Positions 8,804 to 17,840 of a DNA stretch of 64,000 nt are shown piece by piece. A model generated the notes under the pieces. That model did no database searches, had not been told where the DNA came from, and saw nothing but the letters and a program-made list of their open reading frames with translations. Within the stretch, counting starts at the first letter, position 1. The number at the start of each line of letters is the position of its first letter. Source of the stretch: CAIUGU01 sp040080215 (GTDB lineage: Bacteria > Pseudomonadota > Gammaproteobacteria > Steroidobacterales > Steroidobacteraceae); the NCBI GenBank assembly GCA_040080215.1, contig JBEBIT010000011.1, positions 1 to 64,000 on the forward strand, written 5' to 3'. The position numbers were made by a program, and so were the translations under genes.

Positions 8804-9562
8804 ATGCACATCGAAGTCGTGACGCTGTTTCCAGCCCTGGTGGCAACCGCGTCCCGCGTGGGAGTGACCGGGCGCGCCGTGGAGCGCGGGCAAGTAATGG
8901 TCGGTACGGTGAACCCGCGCGACTACGCGCAGGATGTGCACGGTACGGTCGACGACCGGCCCTACGGGGGCGGTCCCGGCATGGTGATGAAGATCGAGCC
9001 TTGTCGCACGGCGATCCGCGCGGCGAAGGCGAGGCTTCCCGAAGGAAGCCCGAGTATCTACCTGGCTGCGGACGGTGTGCCGTTCACGCAGGCCAAGGCA
9101 GCCGAGTTGGCGACGCGCCCCGGCATGCTGCTCCTCGCGGGGCGGTACGAAGGGGTGGACGAGCGTCTTCTCGAGTTGGAGATCGAAGAGAGGATCTCGA
9201 TCGGCGATTACGTGTTGTCTGGCGGTGAGCTGCCTGCACTCGTGCTGATCGACGCGGTGCTGCGGCTGTTGCCGGGCGTGCTGGGCGATGCCGAATCGGC
9301 CGCGCAGGACTCCTTCAGCGCCGGGTTGCTGGACTGGCCGCATTACACGCGGCCGGAAGGGTTTGAGGGCCATGTGGTGCCTCCGGTGTTGCTGGGCGGC
9401 GATCACGCCGCCATCCGCCGCTGGCGGTTGAAGCAGGCGCTGGGACGCACCTGGATGCTCCGGCCCGAATTGATTGAGAGCCGGGAATTGAGCGCTGAAG
9501 AGCGCCGGTTGCTGGATGAATACAAGGCGGACCTTGGGAGTACCCAGGGGTCGTCGCGATAG
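8804..9562 (+). CDS. trmD: tRNA (guanine-37-N1)-methyltransferase TrmD
   Basis: A 252-residue TrmD that methylates G37 next to the anticodon using S-adenosylmethionine, preventing +1 frameshifting. It has the family opening MHIEVVTLFPAL, the GGGPGMVMKIEP loop, and the trefoil-knot SAM site (LLAGRYEGVDERL and ISIGDYVLSGGELPAL). It is the third gene of the rpsP operon, followed 42 bp later by rplS. Confidence 0.98.
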   Translation: MHIEVVTLFPALVATASRVGVTGRAVERGQVMVGTVNPRDYAQDVHGTVDDRPYGGGPGMVMKIEPCRTAIRAAKARLPEGSPSIYLAADGVPFTQAKAAELATRPGMLLLAGRYEGVDERLLELEIEERISIGDYVLSGGELPALVLIDAVLRLLPGVLGDAESAAQDSFSAGLLDWPHYTRPEGFEGHVVPPVLLGGDHAAIRRWRLKQALGRTWMLRPELIESRELSAEERRLLDEYKADLGSTQGSSR

Positions 9563-9604
9563 AGACAAGTTCTGGATTTGCTATTTGCACGGGATGGATG
9601 ACAG

Positions 9605-9949
9605 ATGAACAAGATCATTGCCGCGATCGAAGCTGAATTCACGGGTCGCACCGTGCCCGAGTTTGCCCCTGGCGACACCGTCGTCGTGGAAGTGAAAGTG
9701 AAGGAAGGCGACCGCGAGCGCGTGCAGGCGTACGAGGGCATCGTCATCGCCCGTCGCAACCGCGGCATGAATTCCTCGTTCACCGTTCGCAAGGTGTCGC
9801 ATGGCGAAGGCGTGGAGCGCGTGTTCCAGACCTACAGCCCGGCCCTCGGCAACATCACGGTCAAGCGCCGCGGCAACGTCCGTCGTGCCAAGCTGTACTT
9901 CCTGCGCGACTTGACCGGCAAGGCCGCACGCATTGAAGAAAAGGTCTGA
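9605..9949 (+). CDS. rplS: 50S ribosomal protein L19
   Basis: A 114-residue bL19 located at the 30S-50S interface. Family motifs FAPGDTVVVEVKVKEG, QAYEGIVIARRNRG, and VERVFQTYSP with RRGNVRRAKLYFLRDL are intact. It is the last gene of the block and is followed at 40 bp by a strong terminator hairpin. Confidence 0.98.
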   Translation: MNKIIAAIEAEFTGRTVPEFAPGDTVVVEVKVKEGDRERVQAYEGIVIARRNRGMNSSFTVRKVSHGEGVERVFQTYSPALGNITVKRRGNVRRAKLYFLRDLTGKAARIEEKV

Positions 9950-9988
9950 TTCCGGCCAAATCCGGGCTTCGGGCTTCAGGTTTGCAGG

Positions 9989-10025
9989 CAGGGGTGATTG
10001 CGCAGGCAATCGCCCCTGTTTCGTT
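9989..10025 (+). terminator. Intrinsic terminator of the rpsP-rimM-trmD-rplS operon
   Basis: A 13-bp stem (9989-10001 with 10006-10018, one G-U pair, GCAG loop) is followed by TTTCGTTT. It lies 40 bp after the rplS stop and before the independent sppA gene. Confidence 0.85.
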
Positions 10026-10125
10026 TGGTTCACCGGTACCGTGAGGCTGCCCTCGCGGGTACACTGACCGCTGCTTCCGGGTGCGTGACGCATCCAGGTT
10101 CCCAACCGGTTCGAACGGGAGTTCC

Positions 10126-11967
10126 ATGAGTTTCGTGAAGGGCGTATTCCGCTTCCTGTGGCACCTGGTCGATGGCGTACGCAAGGTGCTGCACCTGGTG
10201 CTGCTGCTCTTCATCTTTGGCCTCCTGTGGTTCGCCGTGTCGCCGTCGATCCCGATTGTCCCGAACAACTCTGCATTGCTCGTTGCACCGGAAGGCGCGC
10301 TGGTCGAGCAGCTGAGCGGTGACCCGATCGAGCGGGCTGTCTCCGAGGCCTACGGGCAGGGCCGGCCCGAGACGCTGCTGCGCGACGTGCTCGAAGCCAT
10401 CCGTGAAGCCAAGACCGACGACCGCATCAAGATACTGGTGCTCGACCTTACGCAGATGTCGGGTGGCGGCGTCGCGAAGCTCGAGGAGTTCGGCAAGGCC
10501 GTGAAGGACTTCCGCGAGAGCGGCAAGCCCGTGGTCGCTTTCGGCGAGTCGTACGACCAGTCGCAGTACTACGTCGCGTCGCACGCCGACGAAATCTACC
10601 TCGACCCCAAGGGCATGGTGCTGATCGACGGCTTCGCGTACTACCGCATGTTCATGAAGGACGCGATCGACAAGCTCGCCATAGATGTGAACATCTTCCG
10701 TGCCGGCCAGTTCAAGTCGTACACCGAGCAGTACAGCCGCAACGACATGTCAGCACAGGAACGGGAGGAAAGCCTTGCGTGGCTGGGCTCCCTTTGGGGC
10801 AGCTATCAGGCCGCGGTGACCGAAGCTCGCGGGATGCCCGCGACGGCGTTGCAGGAATACGCTGACCAGGCCGTGGATCGTCTGGTTGCCGCGAAGGGCG
10901 ATACCGCGGCGATTGCCATGAGCAGTGGCCTCGTCACCGATCTCAAGACGCGCGCCCAGGTGGAAGAACGCATCGCGCAGATCACCGGCGAGGACGAGAA
11001 GGACCACACCTACCGCGGCGTGCACCACGGCGACTACCTGAATTCCATTCGCTCCCAGCGGGCGCTCACGCCCGATGATCGCGAGCGTGTCGGCGTCGTG
11101 GTCGCTTCCGGCGAGATCCTGGACGGCCTCCAGCCTCCCGGCACGATCGGCGGCGACTCGACGGCAGAGCAGCTCCGCCAGGCCCGCTACGACGACCGCG
11201 TGAAGGCGGTGGTCTTGCGTATCGACAGCCCCGGCGGGAGCGTGTTTGCGTCGGAGGTGATCCGTCGCGAGATCGACGCCATCAAGCTCGCCGGCAAGCC
11301 GGTGATCGCATCGATGAGCAGCACGGCGGCTTCAGGTGGCTATTACATTGCAATGGACGCCGACCAGATCTGGGCCAGCCCGGTGACGATCACGGGGTCG
11401 ATCGGCGTGTTCTCGATCTTCCCGACCATCGATCGCACGCTGGGCAAGCTCGGCGTGACGACGGACGGCATCGGCACGACCGCGTTGTCGGATGCTTTCC
11501 GTCTCGACCGCAAGCTCGGGGACGGCGCAAAGAAGCTGCTGCAGGCGAGCGTCGACCATGAGTACGCAGGATTCGTCGAGAAGGTCGCGAACGGTCGCGG
11601 CAAGCCGGTGGACGAGATCGACAACGTGGCGCAGGGCCGCGTGTGGTCCGGCAAGGATGCGCTGCGCCTCGGGCTCGTCGATGAACTCGGGACGTTCAAG
11701 AACGCGCTCGATGCGGCTGCCAGACGGGCCGACCTCGATGACGACTATCACGTGGAATACATCGAGCCGCCGATGTCATGGCGCCAATTGCTCGCACAGG
11801 AAATGCGCGTGCTCACCGGTCGGGCGATCAAGGCGATTGCGCCCGAGGATTCGCTGACGCGCAGCGTCCGTCGCGTGCTGTCCCCGTTCGAAGCCGAGCT
11901 GTCGCGCCTGTCGCGGGTGCTCGAGACGCGGGGGATCTACTCCTACTGCCTGTGCTCAATGGAATGA
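10126..11967 (+). CDS. sppA: Signal peptide peptidase SppA, 67-kDa type
   Basis: A 613-residue inner-membrane serine protease that degrades cleaved signal peptides. There is one N-terminal membrane anchor (about 20-40) and a tandem repeat of two S49 domains, as in the E. coli enzyme. The catalytic dyad is likely Lys197 (in AGQFKSYTEQYSRNDM) in the first repeat and Ser403 (in STAASGGYYIAM) in the second; the oxyanion motif RIDSPGGSVFASE precedes the serine. The start at 10126 follows GGGAG with suitable spacing; an ATG at 10081 is open but lacks such a site. The stop overlaps the next gene as ATGA. Confidence 0.96.
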   Translation: MSFVKGVFRFLWHLVDGVRKVLHLVLLLFIFGLLWFAVSPSIPIVPNNSALLVAPEGALVEQLSGDPIERAVSEAYGQGRPETLLRDVLEAIREAKTDDRIKILVLDLTQMSGGGVAKLEEFGKAVKDFRESGKPVVAFGESYDQSQYYVASHADEIYLDPKGMVLIDGFAYYRMFMKDAIDKLAIDVNIFRAGQFKSYTEQYSRNDMSAQEREESLAWLGSLWGSYQAAVTEARGMPATALQEYADQAVDRLVAAKGDTAAIAMSSGLVTDLKTRAQVEERIAQITGEDEKDHTYRGVHHGDYLNSIRSQRALTPDDRERVGVVVASGEILDGLQPPGTIGGDSTAEQLRQARYDDRVKAVVLRIDSPGGSVFASEVIRREIDAIKLAGKPVIASMSSTAASGGYYIAMDADQIWASPVTITGSIGVFSIFPTIDRTLGKLGVTTDGIGTTALSDAFRLDRKLGDGAKKLLQASVDHEYAGFVEKVANGRGKPVDEIDNVAQGRVWSGKDALRLGLVDELGTFKNALDAAARRADLDDDYHVEYIEPPMSWRQLLAQEMRVLTGRAIKAIAPEDSLTRSVRRVLSPFEAELSRLSRVLETRGIYSYCLCSME

Positions 11968-12371
11968 GCCGGCAGCGGCGGGAGTCGGACGAGGATGCGC
12001 CTCAGGGCGGCCTGCGCATCGACAAGTGGCTGTGGTTCACGCGGTTCTTCAAGAGCCGCTCGGACGCGACCGATGCTGTTGCTGGTGGTCGCGTCCATGT
12101 CGATGGTGAGCGAGTAAAGCCCGCCCGGCTGGTGCACCCGGGTGAGCAGGTCACGATCACCCGGGACGAACTGCGTTTTGTCATCATCGTCGACAGTATT
12201 CCCATGCGCCGCGGTCCCGCCCCGGAAGCGCGGACGCACTACATCGAGACGCCCGAGAGCATTACCGCCCGTGAACGTCGCCAGGAGCAGGCCAAACTGG
12301 CACCGCCTGCGCCCGACGGGCGTCCCAGCAAGCACGACAGGCAGGCGCTCAGGTCCCTGCGCGGGCGCTGA
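11964..12371 (+). CDS. hslR: Hsp15-like S4-domain RNA-binding protein
   Basis: A 135-residue basic protein with one S4 domain (about 18-75) starting LRIDKWLWFTRFFKSRSDA, the hallmark of heat-shock protein 15. That protein rescues stalled 50S subunits carrying nascent chain. The C-terminal tail is rich in Arg and Lys. The ATG at 11964 overlaps the sppA stop by four bases, so it is translated with sppA. The gene name is by family resemblance. Confidence 0.88.
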   Translation: MSRQRRESDEDAPQGGLRIDKWLWFTRFFKSRSDATDAVAGGRVHVDGERVKPARLVHPGEQVTITRDELRFVIIVDSIPMRRGPAPEARTHYIETPESITARERRQEQAKLAPPAPDGRPSKHDRQALRSLRGR

Positions 12372-12502
12372 AGTACGCGCGACGGCGAGGGCGGTACTCG
12401 CCAGTTCAGCACCGTGCGCGACAACACCTTGTTGACGTGGATGGATATCCGGCTGATGCTGAGTCTCCCACTGCGCCTGCACCCACACGCGTCAATCAAT
12501 CC

Positions 12503-13276
12503 ATGAATGACACCTCCGATTCTTCGTCACAGGTAGTCCACGCTCCGCATCCGCCTCTCACCGGCTATTACGCCAGCGAACAGGAACGACGGGGTTTCGT
12601 CGGCAAGCTGTTCGACCGAACGGCCTCGGACTACGACCGCATCGACAGGCTGCTGGCCCTGGGCACCGGCCCCTGGTACCGCAACCAGGCGTTGCAGAGA
12701 GCAGGGCTGAAACCGGGCATGCGCGTCGTCGACATCGGCGTCGGTACAGGACTGATGGCGCGCGAAGCCGTGGCACTGGTGGGCGATCCTGCCCTGGTGG
12801 TGGGTATCGATCCGAGTGCCGGCATGATGGCCTGCGCGCACTTGCCGGGTGTGCAGCTCATCGAGGGGCGGGCGGAAGCCATCCCGTTTCCCGATGCCAG
12901 CTTCGACTTCCTCAGCATGGGCTATGCCCTGCGCCACCTTAGCGACCTTGCCGCGGTCTTCAGTGAATTCCATCGCGTCCTCAAACCCGGCGGGCGCCTG
13001 TGTCTGCTCGAGATCACCAAACCGGAACGCGCCTGGAGCCGGGCCCTGCTCAAGGCGTATATGCGTGGCGTGGTGCCGCTACTGGCCCGCGCGGCCGGCT
13101 GCAGCACCGAGTCAGCCAAACTGTGGCGCTACTACTGGGACACCATTGAAGCCTGCGTCCCGCCGAGCGGCGTGATCTCCACGCTGGAGAACTCGGGTTT
13201 CACGAACGTGAAACGACACATCGAATCCCGTGCGCTGTCTGCCCTGGCAGAGTTTCAGGCGGTCAAGGCGAGCTGA
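12503..13276 (+). CDS. Class I SAM-dependent methyltransferase, UbiE/COQ5-like
   Basis: A 257-residue methyltransferase. The SAM-binding motif RVVDIGVGTGLMAREA sits at about residues 74-89. IEGRAEAIPFPDASFDFLSMGYALRHL and FHRVLKPGGRLCLLEITKP follow; the last two stretches are typical of the UbiE family that methylates ubiquinone or menaquinone precursors. It stands alone, without other quinone genes. Some motifs differ from true UbiE, so it could be a paralogue for another substrate. An in-frame ATG at 12437 would add 22 residues; neither start has a good ribosome site. The preferred start is where the family-like region begins. Confidence 0.8.
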   Translation: MNDTSDSSSQVVHAPHPPLTGYYASEQERRGFVGKLFDRTASDYDRIDRLLALGTGPWYRNQALQRAGLKPGMRVVDIGVGTGLMAREAVALVGDPALVVGIDPSAGMMACAHLPGVQLIEGRAEAIPFPDASFDFLSMGYALRHLSDLAAVFSEFHRVLKPGGRLCLLEITKPERAWSRALLKAYMRGVVPLLARAAGCSTESAKLWRYYWDTIEACVPPSGVISTLENSGFTNVKRHIESRALSALAEFQAVKAS

Positions 13277-13473
13277 GCAGCCCGTTGCCATCGGCGCAGC
13301 GGTGCGCCGCGGCAACGAAATCCCTTCCAAGACTCTGCTGGCTCATCCTCGGGATTTCCTGAATATCTGCATACTCGCCGTCGATATTCGACGGGAGGTG
13401 ACACGTTGCGCGGACTATCCTGACGGCCAATCCAGTTTGCCTGCAGTGCTGATTACCCAGGGAGGGGTCGTCG

Positions 13474-15696
13474 ATGGCGCTCGCGTTTCTGCTCGGGTTG
13501 CTTGCGAGGCTGCGTCGGGCGCGGCCCAAGCCATTCATTGTCACCCTTGAGCCGGCCCAGGCGCTTTGGCTACTGTCCCTGTTTGCGACGCTGTATCGAC
13601 GCAACGTGGATACTTCATTGCTGGTCCGGGAATGCGTGCCGCCGCTGCACGGTGTGGATCTGGAACGCATTGCGGGGCAGATTGGGTTCACGGCTAGGCT
13701 TCAGGTGCTTGACGCCAGGTTAGCGGTCAAGGAAATCACTCGACACAAGTGCCCCATCGCCGTTGAGTTGCGAGGCGAAGGTGATCCTCCAGAACGCGAA
13801 TCCACGGACTGGGCAGTCGTGCTGGATGCCAACGTGTCGCTGGCCATGCTGGCCTGTCGCAACGCCGGTCAGGCGCAGACCGTACCGATGCAGGTGCTCC
13901 TGGCACGCATGACGGGGGCGTCGATCCGAATGAGGCCGCAGACAGTCGCCGCGAATGATCCAGACGGGGCTGGCACTACCCAGCCGACTTTTGGCTTTCA
14001 ATGGTTCGTGCCGGAGTTGCTGAAGCATCGTTTGCTGTGGCAGGAGGTGCTGGTGGCCTCCGTCGTTCTCCAGCTGTTGGCACTGGGATTGCCGCTCTTT
14101 ACCCAAGCCATCATCGACAAGGTCATCGTCCATCGCACCCAGAGCACCCTGGTCGCGCTGTCGGCGGGCATGACGGTTTTCATGATCTTCACCGCGGTTC
14201 TGACCTGGGTTCGCCAGTACCTGATTCTGCATACGGGGCGACGGGTCGATGCTGTACTGGGCAGTCATGTCTTCGATCACTTGTTCAGGTTGCCTCTGCG
14301 GTACTTCGATCACCGGCCGACCGGCGTTGTGGCAGCACGTATGCAAGGCATCGAGACCATCCGGGATTTCATCAGTTCGGCGGCAGTGACGCTGATCCTG
14401 GATCTGCCGTTCCTGGCTGTCTTCGTCGCCATCATGTTCTGGTACAGCGTGATCTTGACTTTGATCGTGCTCGCGATTCTCGGTGTGATCGTCGGGGCCA
14501 GCCTGCTGGTCGCGCCGCTGTTCCAGGCGCGCCTCAACGAGCAGTTCCTGCGGTGTGCAGCGAATCAGGCCCTCCTGACCGAGTACGTGTCCGGCATGGA
14601 GACGGTGAAGTCGTTGCAGCTGGAGCCGCAGCTCAACCGCCGATATCGGGACATGCTGGCAACCTTTCTGGAAGCATCCTTTCGGACCCGGCAGCTCGCC
14701 AATACCTACAACACCTTCGCGAGCACGCTGGAGCAGATCATGAATCTGGCTCTCTTGGCCTTCGGGGCATACACCGTCATGACCTCGACTGCCCTGACCA
14801 TCGGCATGCTGGTGGCGTTCCAGATGTTTGCGTCCCGAGTGTCGCAGCCGATGCTGCGGCTCGTCGGCCTGTGGCAGCAGTTCCAGCAGGCGCGGCTTGC
14901 GGTTACCAGATTGGGCGATGTCATGAACGCACCGGCGGAGTCCTATCGACTGGAACGCGCCCGAACGGGTACTGGGGCGGGTGCTGTTTCCATCGACGGA
15001 CTTTCGTTCCGTTACGACGAAAATCTGCCGCTGCTGTTTGATGGGTTCTCTTTGAACGTGGCAGCCGGCCAGCTCATCGCCATCATGGGTCCGTCTGGCG
15101 CGGGCAAGAGTACCCTGGCCAAGCTGCTTCAGGCGTTCTATGTGCCGACAGGCGGCTCGATCAGGATTGATGGAGTGGATGTTCGCTACATGGCCGCCAA
15201 TGAACTCCGCAGTCACTTCGGTGTGGTGCCGCAGGAGACCACGCTCTTCTCGGGAACGATCCTCGATAACCTGAAGATCGCGGCCCCCTTTGCCACCTTC
15301 GAGCAGATCGCCACTGCCTGCAAGATGGCGGAGATCCACAGCGCCATTGAGGCCCTCCCGAATGGCTATCAGACCGGGCTAGGTGAGCGTGGCGTGGGGC
15401 TGTCGGGTGGTCAACGTCAGCGGCTGGCCATCGCCCGTGCGCTTCTCAAGGGAGCTCGAATCCTCATCTTTGATGAAGCTGCAGCTAGTCTCGATCCGCC
15501 TACTGCCGATCAGCTCGCCCGGACGATCAACGGTCTCAAGCAGCGGGCAACCATTCTGTTCATTGCCCATGCGCTGCCGAGAAGTCTGCAGGTCGATCAT
15601 GTGGTGCGAATCGGCGACAAGCTGACCGTGATACCGGGCGACAAGAAGTCGCCCGCAGGGACGCTGGGTGAGAGTCGGGGCGAGGGATCACTATGA
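13474..15696 (+). CDS. Type I secretion ABC transporter, permease/ATPase with C39-like domain
   Basis: A 740-residue HlyB/LapB-type exporter. Residues 1-about 140 are a peptidase-C39-like domain without the catalytic Cys-Gln motif, so it should dock rather than cleave the substrate. The membrane domain (about 175-460) contains PLFTQAIIDKVIVHR and LPLRYFDHRPTGVVAARM. In the ATPase, Walker A is GPSGAGKST with Lys545, the signature is LSGGQRQR and Walker B is ILIFDEAAASLD. A good AGGGAGG site precedes the ATG. The HlyD adaptor overlaps its end. No outer-membrane TolC gene is near. No RTX-type substrate is visible; the candidates lie in the scarred tract that follows. Confidence 0.93.
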   Translation: MALAFLLGLLARLRRARPKPFIVTLEPAQALWLLSLFATLYRRNVDTSLLVRECVPPLHGVDLERIAGQIGFTARLQVLDARLAVKEITRHKCPIAVELRGEGDPPERESTDWAVVLDANVSLAMLACRNAGQAQTVPMQVLLARMTGASIRMRPQTVAANDPDGAGTTQPTFGFQWFVPELLKHRLLWQEVLVASVVLQLLALGLPLFTQAIIDKVIVHRTQSTLVALSAGMTVFMIFTAVLTWVRQYLILHTGRRVDAVLGSHVFDHLFRLPLRYFDHRPTGVVAARMQGIETIRDFISSAAVTLILDLPFLAVFVAIMFWYSVILTLIVLAILGVIVGASLLVAPLFQARLNEQFLRCAANQALLTEYVSGMETVKSLQLEPQLNRRYRDMLATFLEASFRTRQLANTYNTFASTLEQIMNLALLAFGAYTVMTSTALTIGMLVAFQMFASRVSQPMLRLVGLWQQFQQARLAVTRLGDVMNAPAESYRLERARTGTGAGAVSIDGLSFRYDENLPLLFDGFSLNVAAGQLIAIMGPSGAGKSTLAKLLQAFYVPTGGSIRIDGVDVRYMAANELRSHFGVVPQETTLFSGTILDNLKIAAPFATFEQIATACKMAEIHSAIEALPNGYQTGLGERGVGLSGGQRQRLAIARALLKGARILIFDEAAASLDPPTADQLARTINGLKQRATILFIAHALPRSLQVDHVVRIGDKLTVIPGDKKSPAGTLGESRGEGSL

Positions 15697-17045
15697 GCGC
15701 TGAAGCCGCTCCAGTGCCTCCGTTGACTCTTCGTGTGGCATCAAAGCTGTTCGAGATCGAGACCACCGATCCCGGAAGCGGGAGTCGCGCAGTCATGAAG
15801 GTCGTCTGTGCGCTGTTCGGGATGTCGCTGCTCTGGGCGATCTTCGCCAAGCTCGACATCACGGCAGTGGCCGAAGGACGACTGGTGCCCCAGACCTACG
15901 TCAAGATCGTCCAGCCTGCGGAGTCTGGCATTGTTCGCGAGATCCGGGTGAAGGAGGGGGATCGGGTTGAGCAGGGTCAGGTGCTCGTCAGGCTCGATCC
16001 GACTGTGACTGCCGCGGACGGGGCGGCGCTGCAGCGAGAGCTCGCTCTTCAGCGCCTTCAGCTCAGGCGAATCGAGGCGGAACTGGCGGGCGCTCCTCTC
16101 TTGAGGAACGCTACCGACGACCCTTTGCTGTTCACCCAAGTCCAGGCCCAGCTGCAATCCCATCGTCAGGCGTTCCTGGACGCGGTAGCCGGCGAACAGG
16201 TCGCAAAGCGGCGAGCGGAGCACGAGTTGGCATCCTCGAGAGAGACACTGCAGAAGCTCGCGGCGACGCTTCCGAGTTACGAGAAATCAGCCAAGGCATT
16301 CGAGAAGCTCGCGGACCAGAAACTCATGGGCGCGCTGCAGGCCGAAGAGAAACGAAGAGAGGCTCAAGAGAAGACGCAGGACCTTGAGGCCCAGAGAGGA
16401 GTTGTTGCTGCGCTGGAAGCGGCGATCGAAGAGCACACACAGAAGCTCGCGCAGCTCAACAGTAGTTACCGGAGCGACCTCAGCGCATTGAGGGTGCAGA
16501 CGCTATCGATCGCAAACCAGGTGGAGCAGAACCTTGCCAAGAACACGTACAGAGAAGGCTTGCTAGAGCTCAAGGCACCACAAGCGGGCATTGTCAAAGA
16601 GTTAGCTACTACCACGCTGGGTGCCGTGGTGCAGCCCGGGACGGTGTTGCTGAGTCTTGTGCCAGCTGACGAGCCGCTGCTGGCCGAGGTGGCCATAGCG
16701 AATCAGGACATCGGGTTTGTGCAGGTGGGGCAGAAGGTGCGGATCAAGTTGGCCGCGTATCCGTTCCAGAAGTACGGAATGGTGGAGGGGGTCGTCAGGA
16801 CGATCAGCGCGGACACGCAGAGTTCAGACCCAGGACATGGCAACGATCAAGTGGCGTCGAAGGCACTGTCGTTCAAGGCTTTGGTTGAACTGCACGAGCA
16901 GCGAATGGCTGTGAACGGACTGTCTCTCGCGCTCGGTGCGGGTATGCAGGTCACCGCCGAGATCGTCCAGGGCAAGAGGACGGTGCTCGAGTACCTTCTC
17001 TCGCCGGTGCAGAGGGTGGGGAACGAGGCGGGGAGGGAGAGATGA
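15693..17045 (+). CDS. HlyD-family periplasmic adaptor of type I secretion
   Basis: A 450-residue membrane-fusion protein linking the inner-membrane ABC exporter to an outer-membrane channel. A single membrane helix lies near residues 30-50. A biotinyl-lipoyl-like half motif (VQPAESGIVREIRVKEGDRV) and a long coiled coil (about 110-270) follow. The second lipoyl half contains ELKAPQAGIVKELATTTLG, and a beta-barrel part follows. It overlaps the transporter by four bases (ATGA). Its last 43 codons are recognisably repeated in degraded form at 19.06-19.19 kb, and the last eight again at 20.73 kb, so this 3' end has taken part in duplication or recombination. Confidence 0.93.
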   Translation: MSAEAAPVPPLTLRVASKLFEIETTDPGSGSRAVMKVVCALFGMSLLWAIFAKLDITAVAEGRLVPQTYVKIVQPAESGIVREIRVKEGDRVEQGQVLVRLDPTVTAADGAALQRELALQRLQLRRIEAELAGAPLLRNATDDPLLFTQVQAQLQSHRQAFLDAVAGEQVAKRRAEHELASSRETLQKLAATLPSYEKSAKAFEKLADQKLMGALQAEEKRREAQEKTQDLEAQRGVVAALEAAIEEHTQKLAQLNSSYRSDLSALRVQTLSIANQVEQNLAKNTYREGLLELKAPQAGIVKELATTTLGAVVQPGTVLLSLVPADEPLLAEVAIANQDIGFVQVGQKVRIKLAAYPFQKYGMVEGVVRTISADTQSSDPGHGNDQVASKALSFKALVELHEQRMAVNGLSLALGAGMQVTAEIVQGKRTVLEYLLSPVQRVGNEAGRER

Positions 17046-17109
17046 TGAGTTGCTGCTTTGCGTCATCCATTGTATGGCGAACGCATGTATCAGGGGAGTC
17101 TTCATTGCT

Positions 17110-17788
17110 ATGCAGATGATCCGACCTGCTTTGTCTCAGATTCCCTTTTCGTCCATCGCTCTCGTGCTTCTGGCCGTCGCCCCTTGCTCGGCCATTGCAG
17201 CAGACCCCGTCTATTAAGTATGACATTGAGGTCAATCGAGACCGTGAGTTGTGCGAGCACATGCACAAGACATTTGCCGAGTCATTTGCAAACCTCTGGG
17301 ATGTCGACTGGGTGCCGTACACTGATGCAGAGAAGCTTAGGTATATAGAGAAGTACGGATTTCCGCTGTTGCCGGGGATCGAGAGGGATTTTCAAGCAAC
17401 CATACAAACGGTTCATTCGAGACAGCCAAGCGCTCCTGAGTTTGACTCAGTGAATTGGTCGGAAGGGAGATTGCAGCTTCGCTCGCCTGGCTCTTCATCT
17501 GCCGACGGATTTCATAACTATCTGATCACCTACATTGACATTGATAACGATGGGACTATCGATACTGTCACCAAGAACGGATTCAATGAAGGCTACCGAT
17601 CAATTACGGCGGGTTGGGCATGGGGTGAGTACATCGATGTTTGGCGCGGGAAGCGGATGGAGTTCACGGCATCTGACACTCTCTGGTCAGTGCTCAACGA
17701 AGGGGAGATGTCTGGGCGACCTATGGCATCAATTGTAGGCGACGTCCCCCCGCTTTCAGTAGCGCAGGGCTTTAGAGTCGTCCGGTAG
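17110..17788 (+). pseudogene. Frameshifted exported protein with a calcium-loop motif
   Basis: The first frame, from ATG 17110, gives a clear Sec signal peptide (hydrophobic SSIALVLLAVAPCSAIAA) and stops at 17217 after ADPVY. A second frame, shifted by one base, runs to 17788 and begins KYDIEVNRDREL exactly where the first ends. Removing one T of TATT at 17212-17215 fuses them into one protein of about 225 residues, so this looks like a single gene with a one-base insertion, or a sequence error. The body contains DIDNDGTID, a DxDxDG calcium-binding loop. No family is recognised. It starts 65 bp after hlyD. An internal ATG at 17195 gives a leaderless 197-residue version, without a good ribosome site. 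Confidence 0.6.
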
Positions 17789-17840
17789 TGTAACGGCCTT
17801 GATGGCCAACCGGCCTGCTGCTGGTTCAGTAGACACCACC

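Noticed and set aside
13720..15339. Minus-strand open frame of 539 codons opposite the ABC exporter
   Set aside because: Translation rich in His, Gln and Arg without any family feature. The plus-strand ABC transporter is unambiguous.
13474..17045. Bacteriocin or double-glycine peptide exporter
   Set aside because: The N-terminal domain lacks the catalytic cysteine of C39 peptidases, and no small double-glycine precursor was found nearby.
17790..17840. Palindromic extension of the IS ends to 26 bp (17812 and 19057)
   Set aside because: The extra GGCC is itself palindromic and is better explained as the 4-bp target duplication, since TG and CA then mark the ends.
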